NCBI RefSeq assembly: GCF_026790145.1
Contig: NZ_JALAMS010000035.1
Location: 31,076 to 95,075, forward strand
Direction of reading: 5' to 3'
Origin: Bacillus_I endophytica_A
GTDB taxonomy: Bacteria > Bacillota > Bacilli > Bacillales > Bacillaceae_H
Length of the DNA stretch: 64,000 nucleotides
The position numbers and the translations under genes are program-made. Positions 25,500 to 33,408 of this stretch are shown one piece after another (position 1 is the first letter of the stretch; every line of letters begins with the position of its first letter). The notes beneath the pieces were generated by a model. It was not told the origin of the DNA. It made no database searches and saw nothing but the letters and a program-made list of their open reading frames with translations.

Positions 25500-26840
25500 A
25501 TGAGCTATCAATTGGAGACACAAAAGGAGAGGCCCATTCAACAAGTTAAAAGAAAAAAACGATCTCGAGCACGTTTTACAATTCTTGCTCTCCTATTTGT
25601 AGGAACAGCTATTAACTATTTAGATCGTACAAACATGGCTGTCGCTGCTTCTAGTATCCAAGATGATTTAGGGTTAAATGCTGCAACAATGGGACTCATT
25701 CTTTCAGCATTCGGATGGACCTATGCTTTTATGCAAATTCCAGGGGGATGGTTTATAGATCGATTTGGTCCTCGACTCATCTATGGATTATCTCTCATCT
25801 TATTTTCTTGTTTCACTCTTGCTCAAGGATTTGCTAAAAACTTTGGTACGCTTTTTGGTCTCCGACTTGGACTAGGTTTATCGGAATCACCTGCTTTTCC
25901 CGCCAATAGTCGTGTTGTTGCGTCCTGGTTTCCTCAGCGGGAAAGAGCGTTGGCAACAGGAGTCTATACGGCTGGTGAATATGTAGGGTTAGCCTTAGCT
26001 ACTCCATTTTTGTTTTGGCTTTTGTCATCTTTTGGGTGGCACTCCATTTTTATTGTAACAGGAGTTATTGGACTATTATTTGCGATTGTTTGGTTTAAGG
26101 TTTATCGTGAGCCAACGCAAAGTAAGCATATTAATGAAGAAGAGTTGAAGTATATAGAAGAGGGAGGGGCACTTGTTAAAATAGAAAAGGACAAAAAGAG
26201 TCATAAAATGAAATGGTCAGACATACAGCATCTGTTCAAATATCGCCAGTTTATTGGGATGTACCTTGGACAGTTCTCAATTGCCTCCACTCTTTATTTC
26301 TTTTTAACATGGTTTCCAACTTATCTCACTCAAGAAAAAGGAATGACATTTTTAAAAGCTGGATTTATGGGATCATTCCCATATATTGCAGCAGGAATTG
26401 GAGTGCTTTTAGGGGGATACTGGTCAGATAAAATGGTGAAACGTGGTTTATCTTTAAATATTGCCAGGAAAACACCTGTTATTATTGGACTTGTAGGTTC
26501 TTGTTCAATTGTATTAGCGAACTATACAGAATCCATAGGCTTAGTTATTACGATTATGTCCATTGCTTTTTTTGCTCAAGGCATGTCCAATATTACATGG
26601 ACACTTGTTTCAGATATGGCGCCAAAGGAGCTGGTTGGACTGGCAGGCGGAGTATTCAACCTTGCAGCGAACTTAGCCGCTATTGTTACTCCTATTGTTA
26701 TCGGAGTGATTGTAAGCAGGACAGCTTCTTTTAATGGAGCATTAATTTTTGTTAGTGCAGTTGCTTTAGTTGGAGCATTATCCTACATATTCATTATAGG
26801 AGATGTAAAACGAGTTGAAATAGTTGATAATAAAAAGTGA
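25500..26840 (+). CDS. MFS transporter, anion:cation symporter type
   Basis: 446 residues with 12 expected membrane helices. 'INYLDRTNMAVAASSIQDDL' at helix 1 and 'FMQIPGGWFIDRFGPR' after helix 2 are hallmarks of the ACS family (glucarate, galactonate, hexuronate and phthalate transporters). It likely imports the carboxylate that the cluster metabolises. ATG 25500 follows AAAGGAGGA; a TTG directly before it is in frame. Gene order after the ALDH and ThDP genes suggests common control by regulator 2, though a long spacer intervenes. Confidence 0.87.
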   Translation: MSYQLETQKERPIQQVKRKKRSRARFTILALLFVGTAINYLDRTNMAVAASSIQDDLGLNAATMGLILSAFGWTYAFMQIPGGWFIDRFGPRLIYGLSLILFSCFTLAQGFAKNFGTLFGLRLGLGLSESPAFPANSRVVASWFPQRERALATGVYTAGEYVGLALATPFLFWLLSSFGWHSIFIVTGVIGLLFAIVWFKVYREPTQSKHINEEELKYIEEGGALVKIEKDKKSHKMKWSDIQHLFKYRQFIGMYLGQFSIASTLYFFLTWFPTYLTQEKGMTFLKAGFMGSFPYIAAGIGVLLGGYWSDKMVKRGLSLNIARKTPVIIGLVGSCSIVLANYTESIGLVITIMSIAFFAQGMSNITWTLVSDMAPKELVGLAGGVFNLAANLAAIVTPIVIGVIVSRTASFNGALIFVSAVALVGALSYIFIIGDVKRVEIVDNKK

Positions 26841-27060
26841 AGTATGATGAAGGACTTAGAAGGTACAAGTCATAAAGTAATGGCAAAAAGAATCATCAAA
26901 TGGAAGGGCTTACAAAGAACGGAAAATCCTATAGTCTAGGAAAGTATAGGAGTAAATTGATAAATTAAGAGTAATGAGCCTTATTTACGAAGTGTAAAAA
27001 GGTACTATTGTTAGCCCAGAAGAGTTAAAAATAGAGATAACCTACAAATGGTGTGTATAT

Positions 27061-27162
27061 ATGAAAAAGAAAGTATTTCTTATGAATAACTTAGGAAGAA
27101 TAAATGGGAACACGAAATTGATAGGGCTTTTAGCAACTTTAAATACTTATATGTTTAGATAG
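27061..27162 (+). pseudogene. Possible remnant of a flavodoxin-like NADPH:FMN reductase gene
   Basis: A 33-codon frame reading MKKKVFLMNNLGRINGNTKL recalls the start of NADPH-dependent FMN reductases (typical 'INGSPRKNGNTxKL'), then stops. It has no ribosome site. A short resemblance only. Confidence 0.25.
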
Positions 27163-27168
27163 AAAGAT

Positions 27169-27204
27169 AAAAACGAGGGGAGAATATTCTTTCCTCGTTT
27201 TTAT
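27169..27204. terminator. Bidirectional terminator
   Basis: 10-bp stem AAAAACGAGG/CCTCGTTTTT, usable by both flanking directions. Confidence 0.82.
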
Positions 27205-27226
27205 TTCAAAATATATGAGTTTTCTT

Positions 27227-27664
27227 TTAGCTAATATTTTGTACCTTTTTCGTGTGAACAGCTAATGATTTTTGTCTTACCTTCTGAAAAATTCCTCTCT
27301 CAATAAAGGAAAGAAGGTCTTCAGCAATATTCCACGCATTTTCTTCAATCTTATATAAATAATAAGCATCACCTGTTTCCTCTAGCTTCTTACTTAGAAA
27401 AGAAAGCTCTGGATCAAGCGCATGTCCTAATTCGTGTCCAAAAACAATCCATCGATAGGAGTCTAAATGTTCAAGTGAGCCAAACATCTGGCGACACTGA
27501 ATTTCAATATCATGTTCAAATAGAAAAATTGAATTTGTAGAAGGAACATATTTTCCACCTACACATCTTTTGTCCGGAAATTCGTACTCAATGACAAGTT
27601 TTATTGTTGCATCATTTTGATTTATTAACGTCTCAAAATTCATTTCAACACTCGTTTCTTTCAT
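27227..27664 (-). CDS. Small zinc metallopeptidase-like protein (HExxH)
   Basis: 145 residues. 'FGHELGHALD' is a zinc-protease motif, and 'EENAWNIAEDLLSF' about 30 residues later offers the third ligand Glu, the spacing seen in ImmA/IrrE (M78) peptidases. Two cysteines occur upstream (KRCVGG, IQCRQ). There is no signal peptide or membrane helix, so it should act in the cytoplasm. ImmA-type enzymes usually cleave repressors of mobile elements; no partner repressor gene lies next to it, so function is unknown. It has a strong terminator and is divergent from mug. Confidence 0.65.
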   Translation of the reverse strand: MKETSVEMNFETLINQNDATIKLVIEYEFPDKRCVGGKYVPSTNSIFLFEHDIEIQCRQMFGSLEHLDSYRWIVFGHELGHALDPELSFLSKKLEETGDAYYLYKIEENAWNIAEDLLSFIERGIFQKVRQKSLAVHTKKVQNIS

Positions 27665-27922
27665 ATAATAATAAAATGAGGATCTTAATTAGTCCCTAAC
27701 AATATATATCATATTGACTTCAAGCTCGCAATGTCTCTGTTCAAACAAAATAGCTTGTTCTCTACACTATATGGCTCAAAAGGAGAGGTTATACAGGGCA
27801 TTAGAAATTTATAAAAAAAGTTAAGAAAAGATGCTTTTCTCCTTTATCGGTTTTCTGAGTTGTTTCTATATGAGGTAGTACGATATGATAAGAATTAAAA
27901 CAATTTTTAAAGGAGTTTTTGT

Positions 27923-28438
27923 ATGGAAAAAGTTGCAGATTACCTTAAAGAAGATCTTGATATTTTGTTTGTAGGTTTTAATCCTAGCATTCGTTCAGGG
28001 AACATCGGTCACCATTTTGCACATCCAAGCAATCGTTTTTGGACTATTTTAGAAAAGGCTAAATTAACGCCAAGGAAACTTCACCCTACAGAGGATTATA
28101 AGCTTTTGGATTTTAACTATGGACTTACAAATATTGTTTCCCGTCCAACAAAAGGGGCAGAAGATATTGCAAAAGAAGAATATAAAGAAGGAAGGGAAGA
28201 ACTAAGAAGAAAGATTAATAAATTCAAACCAAAGATTGCATGCTTCGTAGGAAAAGGCGTATATCAGGAATATCGGAATGAACGTAAAATACCTTGGGGA
28301 ATTCAAGGAAAGGGAGTTGTTGAAGGAACGATCGATTTTGTGGCTCCTTCTTCAAGTGGTCTTGTAAGAATGAGCCTTGAAGATATTGTGGAAATATATG
28401 GAGAACTAAATCATATCTTAAAGCATCTGCATTCGTGA
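27923..28438 (+). CDS. mug: G/U mismatch-specific DNA glycosylase Mug
   Basis: 171 residues of the uracil-DNA glycosylase fold. 'FVGFNPSIRSG' supplies the catalytic Asn in the NPS motif (N20), 'GHHFAHPSNRFW' the following family signature, and 'APSSSGLVRM' the C-terminal DNA-contact loop. It removes U or ethenocytosine opposite G at the start of base-excision repair. ATG has AAAGGAG about 9 bases upstream. Monocistronic. Confidence 0.92.
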   Translation: MEKVADYLKEDLDILFVGFNPSIRSGNIGHHFAHPSNRFWTILEKAKLTPRKLHPTEDYKLLDFNYGLTNIVSRPTKGAEDIAKEEYKEGREELRRKINKFKPKIACFVGKGVYQEYRNERKIPWGIQGKGVVEGTIDFVAPSSSGLVRMSLEDIVEIYGELNHILKHLHS

Positions 28439-28461
28439 AAATCATCACAAATATTGAAAGT

Positions 28462-28496
28462 AAAGTTTGCAAAAGTCTAATTTTTGCAAACTTTTG
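28462..28496 (+). terminator. Intrinsic terminator of mug
   Basis: Perfect 13-bp stem AAAGTTTGCAAAA/TTTTGCAAACTTT with a 7-base loop. Confidence 0.82.
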
Positions 28497-28599
28497 TCGC
28501 TTTCATTCGGTCTATTTTCTTTAGTTAATATCTCATATAGTAAAAGCATAGGAGATAGCAGTAAAACAAAATGCCTCAAGATAAAAGGAGTTGATTGCT

Positions 28600-30678
28600 A
28601 TGTCCTTAGATCAACGGAGCTCAGCCATTCTGAGAGCGTTAACAAAAACAAGCTCTTGTATCTCTGTAGAAGAATTAATGAAGTTTGCCCACGTATCTAA
28701 GAGAACGATTTACTATGATGTTAAAAAAATCAACAGCTGGCTGCAAGAAACTGGGCTTTATCCTCTGCAATATGTAAGAGGAGCAGGATACTTTCTTGAT
28801 GAAGAAACAAAGCGAAGTGTTGAAAAGGAGGAGATCATAAGCAGTTACGACTACTCCCCAAGAGAGAGAGTGGCTTGGACAGCTATTATTATTTTTATTA
28901 GAGAAAAAGAAATATATCTTCACGATTTAATGACGTATTTAAAAGTTAGTCGAAACACAATGTTTGATGATGTGAAAAAACTAAAAAAAATACTTTCGGA
29001 GTTTCAATTAGAGCTACGGGCTTCAAAGGTGACAGGTTATATCATACGTGGGGAAGAAGAACAGAAGCGAAAATCTCTTTCTTGTTTTTTGCAAGAAATT
29101 ATTGTGAAAGAAGGACGAGAAGGATTTGAAGGAAAGTTAGCGCACTATGCGCCATCTTTCTTAGAAGAGCTTACAACTATGTTCGCTCTTTTTATAAAAA
29201 GTGAACAAGAGCTCTCCTTAAAATTCACGGATGATGTTCTTTATATGCTTAGTGTTAACACGTTGCTTTTTTTAAAAAGAATGAAGAGAGGAAAATGGAT
29301 AAAAATAGACTCTGTTGAGAAAAACGTGCTGAAAGAAACAAAGGAATTTCAAAGCGCAAAGACTATTGCTGAAAAACTGAGCAAAAAGTGGGGCATTCTT
29401 TTCCAAGAAGATGAAGTATATTACTTAACAACACACTTGCTTGGTTCAAAAGTTAATGATTTCACAACTCATAATTTAGAAGAAAAAGATTTTTCTTTCT
29501 TTAGAACGATTGTAAGCAGTATGGTAACAGATTTTCAAAAATATGCATGTGTAATGTTTCGAAATGAAAAGGAAGTAGAACATAACTTACTTATTCATCT
29601 TCGTCCAGCTTTTTATAGGGTGAAATACGGGCTTCCTGTAGATAACCCACTTTCACATACGATTCAATCTACCTATAAAGATGTTTATAACATTACGAAA
29701 AAAGTTGTCCATCATGTTGAAAAAGAAGCTCACAATAAAATGAGTGAAGATGAAATCGCCTATATTGCCATTCATTTCGGAGGATGGATGAGAAAAGAGG
29801 GAACAGTACCAGCCAAAAGAAAAAAAGCGCTCATTGTTTGTGCGAGTGGTGTTGGAACATCAAGGATGCTAGAAACACAGCTTTATAGTCTCTTTTCAAC
29901 TGTGGATTTTCAAACAACGGTTTCTCTTAGAGAGTATGAAACAATGCCACTCCATGTAGATTTTATTGTCTCAACCGTCTCCATTCCGAACCGAGGTTGT
30001 CCAGTATTTCTCGTTAATCCGATTTTAACGGAAGGAGAAAAAGCAAGCTTGCTAAAGAAAGTGAGTACAATCATTGAAGATGGTCATGTTCTATCTCATT
30101 CTGTTGAAGGAATTATGGATCTTATCCGCGAGCACGCTAAGATTCAAGATGAGAAGCTTTTGTATCAAAAGTTAAAAGAACATCTATATCAACCTACTCT
30201 ACATGGAAAAGGAGAAAGGAGTAAGCCTGTGCTTAGTGACTTATTAATCAAAGAAAATATTAATCTAAAAGAATCTCCTTCAAGTTGGCAAGAAGCAGTT
30301 CGTCATGCTTCTATTCCACTACTAGAAAACGGAGATATACAAGAAGAGTATATAAAAGCAATGATAAAAAATGTGGAAGAGTTAGGACCGTATATTGTAA
30401 TCACAACAGATGTAGCTATTCCACATGCAAGGCCCGAGCAAGGCGTCAACAAGCTGAGCATGAGCTTAATGACGTTATCAAAACCCGTTTCTTTCTCAGA
30501 TAAAGACAGACATCGGGTTCAGCTTGTCATCGTTCTAGCAGCAATCGATAATGAAACACATCTCAAAGCATTATCACAGCTCACAACACTACTTAGCGAG
30601 CGAGAGAATGTTGAAAAAATGATTAATACAGATTCAAAGGAAGAAGTCATCGATCTAATTACTAAATATTCAAAATAA
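28600..30678 (+). CDS. PRD-containing transcriptional regulator with EIIB- and EIIA-like domains
   Basis: 692 residues. In order: winged HTH (about 5-60, 'RTIYYDVKKINSWLQE'), second HTH (about 90-150), two PTS-regulation domains (about 180-395, with conserved His in 'YYLTTHLLG' and 'YIAIHFGGW'), an EIIB-like domain with C414 in 'LIVCASGVGTS', and an EIIA domain with H609 in 'VAIPHARPEQG'. Such MtlR/LicR-type activators sense PTS flux by phosphorylation. It directly precedes EIIB and EIIC genes with no separate EIIA gene, so its own EIIA domain may feed the transporter. ATG 28600 has AGGAG 9 bases upstream. Confidence 0.9.
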   Translation: MSLDQRSSAILRALTKTSSCISVEELMKFAHVSKRTIYYDVKKINSWLQETGLYPLQYVRGAGYFLDEETKRSVEKEEIISSYDYSPRERVAWTAIIIFIREKEIYLHDLMTYLKVSRNTMFDDVKKLKKILSEFQLELRASKVTGYIIRGEEEQKRKSLSCFLQEIIVKEGREGFEGKLAHYAPSFLEELTTMFALFIKSEQELSLKFTDDVLYMLSVNTLLFLKRMKRGKWIKIDSVEKNVLKETKEFQSAKTIAEKLSKKWGILFQEDEVYYLTTHLLGSKVNDFTTHNLEEKDFSFFRTIVSSMVTDFQKYACVMFRNEKEVEHNLLIHLRPAFYRVKYGLPVDNPLSHTIQSTYKDVYNITKKVVHHVEKEAHNKMSEDEIAYIAIHFGGWMRKEGTVPAKRKKALIVCASGVGTSRMLETQLYSLFSTVDFQTTVSLREYETMPLHVDFIVSTVSIPNRGCPVFLVNPILTEGEKASLLKKVSTIIEDGHVLSHSVEGIMDLIREHAKIQDEKLLYQKLKEHLYQPTLHGKGERSKPVLSDLLIKENINLKESPSSWQEAVRHASIPLLENGDIQEEYIKAMIKNVEELGPYIVITTDVAIPHARPEQGVNKLSMSLMTLSKPVSFSDKDRHRVQLVIVLAAIDNETHLKALSQLTTLLSERENVEKMINTDSKEEVIDLITKYSK

Positions 30679-30692
30679 AGGGAGAGATAAAA

Positions 30693-30959
30693 ATGAAAAA
30701 AGTATTAGTTGTATGTGGAAACGGATTAGGAAGCAGTTTTATTGTAGAAATGAATGTCAAAAAAGCGTTAGAAGAACTTGGGCTACAAGCGGAAGTTTCT
30801 CATACCGATTTAGCATCAAGTAAAAGTGAAGAAGCAGATCTTTACCTTGGAGCTCAAGATATCGTTGAAAACTTAGAAGATGGAAACCGAAATATTGTAG
30901 GTTTAGTTAATTTGCTGGATCAAGAAGCCATTAAAAAGGCTCTTTCTGAAAACCTTTAA
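30693..30959 (+). CDS. ulaB: PTS ascorbate-type EIIB component
   Basis: 88 residues, the size of a free EIIB. The phosphorylated Cys is C8 in 'LVVCGNGLGSSF', a P-loop typical of the ascorbate/galactitol EIIB class. It passes phosphate from an EIIA to the sugar bound by the EIIC encoded next. It follows the PRD regulator by 14 bases with GGGAGAG upstream. Symbol by family; the sugar need not be ascorbate. Confidence 0.88.
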   Translation: MKKVLVVCGNGLGSSFIVEMNVKKALEELGLQAEVSHTDLASSKSEEADLYLGAQDIVENLEDGNRNIVGLVNLLDQEAIKKALSENL

Positions 30960-31001
30960 AATTTAAAGAGGTAATGGAAGAAAGAAGTGGAGGGAAGCAT
31001 C

Positions 31002-32264
31002 ATGGTTGATTTTATTATGAAAGACATTTTAGGAACCCCATCAATTTTAATTGGTTTGTTTGCTCTAATTGGTTTGCTTTTGCAGAAGAAAAGTGCTGCA
31101 GATACGGTTTCGGGAACATTAAAAACGGTAATGGGTTTTGTCATACTAGGAGCGGGTGCGGCTGTTATCGAAGGTTCCCTTGGCGTTTTCAGAGAAATGT
31201 TTGAAAAAGCGTTTGCAATAGCGGGAGTTGTGCCAAACACAGATGCAATGGCTGCCATTGCTCAAAAGTCATTCGGAACAGAAACAGCTCTTATTATGGT
31301 ATTTGGAATGCTTGCTAATATTTTGATTGCAAAATTTACACCTTTTAAATATATTTTCCTAACAGGTCATCATACCCTCTATATGGCTGCAATGCTTGCT
31401 GTTGTCTTAGTAACAGGGGGCGTAACAGGTGTTCCACTTGTTATTATTGGATCCCTTTTATTAGGAGCCATGATGGTTTTTTCACCAGCAATCTTACAGC
31501 GTTATACAAGACAAATTACAGGAAGTGATGACTTCGCTCTTGGGCATTTTGGTTCATTTGGATACTTCATGGCTGGATTTATTGGAAAGCTTGTCGGAGA
31601 TAAGACAAAAACAACCGAAGATATTAAAGTGCCAAAGTCGCTCGGCTTTTTACGTGATACTTCTGTGGCAATCTCTTTAACAATGGCTATTTTGTTTTTA
31701 GTTGTAGCACCTTTTGCAGGCCCGTCTTTTATTGAAAGCGAGCTTAGTGGAGGAACGAATTTTATTGTCTTTATCTTCATTCAAGCCGTTACTTTCGCAG
31801 CAGGAGTGTATATCGTATTAGCTGGTGTGCGAATGGCGATTGGAGAAATTGTTCCTGCCTTCAAAGGAATCGCAGAAAAAGTCGTTAAAGGGGCGAAGCC
31901 TGCTCTTGATTGTCCAACAGTGTTTCCGTTTGCTCCAAATGCGGTTATCATTGGATTCTTAAGCAGCTTTGCGGGGGGAATTCTTTCCGTTTTTCTTCTT
32001 CCGCTTGTCGGTTTAACTGTTATTGTTCCTGGCCTTGTTCCTCACTTCTTTTGCGGAGCAACAGCTGGGGTATTCGGAAACGCTACTGGAGGAAGAAGAG
32101 GAGCGATTATTGGGTCCTTTGTAAACGGTATCATCATTTCGTTTTTGCCAGCCCTTCTTCTCCCAGTCCTTGGATCACTTGGGTTAGAAGGAACAACATT
32201 TGGAGATACAGACTTTGGCATTATCGGTATTCTACTAGGCAAACTTCTTAGCTTCTTCGGATAA
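31002..32264 (+). CDS. ulaA: PTS ascorbate-type EIIC permease
   Basis: 420-residue membrane protein of the UlaA/SgaT family: 'LGTPSILIGLFALIGLLLQK' at the N-terminus, 'GHHTLYMAAML', and the glycine-rich 'FFCGATAGVFGNATGGRRG' near the C-terminus. It carries sugar across the membrane while it is phosphorylated by EIIB. ATG 31002 follows GTGGAGGG; an in-frame GTG at 30987 is less likely. The next gene encodes an allulose-6-phosphate epimerase, which suggests a ketohexose rather than ascorbate as substrate. Confidence 0.88.
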   Translation: MVDFIMKDILGTPSILIGLFALIGLLLQKKSAADTVSGTLKTVMGFVILGAGAAVIEGSLGVFREMFEKAFAIAGVVPNTDAMAAIAQKSFGTETALIMVFGMLANILIAKFTPFKYIFLTGHHTLYMAAMLAVVLVTGGVTGVPLVIIGSLLLGAMMVFSPAILQRYTRQITGSDDFALGHFGSFGYFMAGFIGKLVGDKTKTTEDIKVPKSLGFLRDTSVAISLTMAILFLVVAPFAGPSFIESELSGGTNFIVFIFIQAVTFAAGVYIVLAGVRMAIGEIVPAFKGIAEKVVKGAKPALDCPTVFPFAPNAVIIGFLSSFAGGILSVFLLPLVGLTVIVPGLVPHFFCGATAGVFGNATGGRRGAIIGSFVNGIIISFLPALLLPVLGSLGLEGTTFGDTDFGIIGILLGKLLSFFG

Positions 32265-32287
32265 ACGTGAAAGAAAGGATGAGAAAA

Positions 32288-32980
32288 GTGGCATATAAAT
32301 TTTCTCCATCACTAATGTGTATGGACTTAACAAAATTTAAAGAGCAAATTCAGTGCCTAAACAAGAGAGCAGATTTTTATCATGTGGATATTATGGATGG
32401 TCATTACGTGAAAAACATCACACTTTCCCCGTTTTTTATTGAACAATTAAAGAAACTTAGTACAATTCCTATTGATGCTCATCTTATGGTAGAAAATCCA
32501 GCAGATTTTGTTGAACCAACAATTGATGCAGGAGCAGATTATATTAGCCTTCATGCTGAAACCATTATTAGGGATGCTTTTAGACTTATCTATCATATTA
32601 AAGATAGAGGAGCGAAATTTGGAGTTGTTCTAAATCCTGCAACTCCGCTTAGTAGCATAAATGAATATATTCATCTTGTAGATAAACTAACGATTATGAC
32701 AGTTGACCCAGGATTTGCAGGGCAAAAGTTCATTACTGAAATGAAAGAAAAGATTAAGCATGCTAAAGAGTTGAAAGAAACGAGAGGATATAACTATTTA
32801 ATTGAAGTTGATGGATCTTGTAATGAACGGACGTTTAAGGAGATTGCACAAGCAGGAAATGAAGTGTTCATTATTGGAACGTCGGGACTTTTTAGCCTAG
32901 ATGAACAAATAGACAAAGCATGGGATAAGATGTTGGACATTTTTCACCAGGAAACCGCATGTGTAAACAGTAAAGGATAA
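32288..32980 (+). CDS. alsE: D-allulose-6-phosphate 3-epimerase (AlsE-like)
   Basis: 230-residue ribulose-phosphate-3-epimerase-fold enzyme. 'FSPSLMCMDLTKFKEQI', 'HVDIMDGHYVKNITLSPFF', 'IMTVDPGFAGQKF' and 'EVDGSCN' follow E. coli AlsE much more closely than Rpe. AlsE converts D-allulose 6-phosphate to D-fructose 6-phosphate. Last gene of the PTS operon, 23 bases after ulaA. Start choice: GTG 32288 sits 8 bases after AAAGGA; ATG 32279 and GTG 32267 are in frame but badly placed. Confidence 0.85.
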   Translation: MAYKFSPSLMCMDLTKFKEQIQCLNKRADFYHVDIMDGHYVKNITLSPFFIEQLKKLSTIPIDAHLMVENPADFVEPTIDAGADYISLHAETIIRDAFRLIYHIKDRGAKFGVVLNPATPLSSINEYIHLVDKLTIMTVDPGFAGQKFITEMKEKIKHAKELKETRGYNYLIEVDGSCNERTFKEIAQAGNEVFIIGTSGLFSLDEQIDKAWDKMLDIFHQETACVNSKG

Positions 32981-33000
32981 AGAGGAAAAAATAGTATAAG

Positions 33001-33051
33001 AACACGCTTTTTTCACATACTAACAATAAAGTCGTTTGAAAGGAGCGTGTT
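33001..33051 (+). promoter_or_regulatory. Inverted repeat that could hide the DUF2680 ribosome site
   Basis: AACACGCT at 33001-33008 is complementary to AGCGTGTT at 33044-33051, which overlaps the AGGAG (33041-33045) of the next gene. If both arms are transcribed the site could be sequestered. Confidence 0.35.
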
Positions 33052-33053
33052 TT

Positions 33054-33380
33054 ATGCGTAAATATTTGTTTATTTTTACTCTCTGTTCTTTCCTATTCGG
33101 GTTTCTGACTCCTATCACAACATTTGGAGCTCCTGAAAATACGAATAATGAAGTAAAGTTGACAGAAGAACAGAAAAAAGAGATTTCAGTGCTACAAAAA
33201 GAGCTTTTCACAAAGAAAAAGGAAATCATTACGAAATATATGGAATATGGAGTGATTTCAGAGAAACAAGGAAAAGAGATGCTTGCACATATTGAGCGTC
33301 ATTATGAAAAGAAAAAAGAGCATAATTTCATGCCGCCCAAACATAGAAAACATTGTGAGCATGATAAAAAAGGAAGCTAA
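33054..33380 (+). CDS. Secreted DUF2680 (YckD-like) protein
   Basis: 108 residues. A signal peptide (MRKYLFIFTLCSFLFGFLTP, cleavage near TTFGA) precedes a charged helical mature part: 'LTEEQKKEISVLQKELFTKK' and 'KYMEYGVISEKQGKEML', which is the DUF2680 pattern of B. subtilis YckD. It ends in a His/Lys-rich tail. The function of the family is unknown. ATG 33054 has AGGAG 8 bases upstream. Not part of the PTS operon by function, although no terminator separates them clearly. Confidence 0.8.
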   Translation: MRKYLFIFTLCSFLFGFLTPITTFGAPENTNNEVKLTEEQKKEISVLQKELFTKKKEIITKYMEYGVISEKQGKEMLAHIERHYEKKKEHNFMPPKHRKHCEHDKKGS

Positions 33381-33394
33381 CAGCTTCCTTTTTT
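33366..33394. terminator. Bidirectional terminator
   Basis: Perfect 13-bp stem AAAAAAGGAAGCT/AGCTTCCTTTTTT, 3-base loop; includes the DUF2680 stop codon and faces the kinase gene. Confidence 0.9.
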
Positions 33395-33408
33395 AAATAT
33401 GTTGTCCT

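Larger units (their letters stand above)
26841..27226. other. Gene-poor stretch after the catabolic island
   Basis: 386 bases with a possible gene remnant at 27061-27162 and a terminator at 27169-27204. The rest looks like decayed sequence; no supported ORF. Confidence 0.55.
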
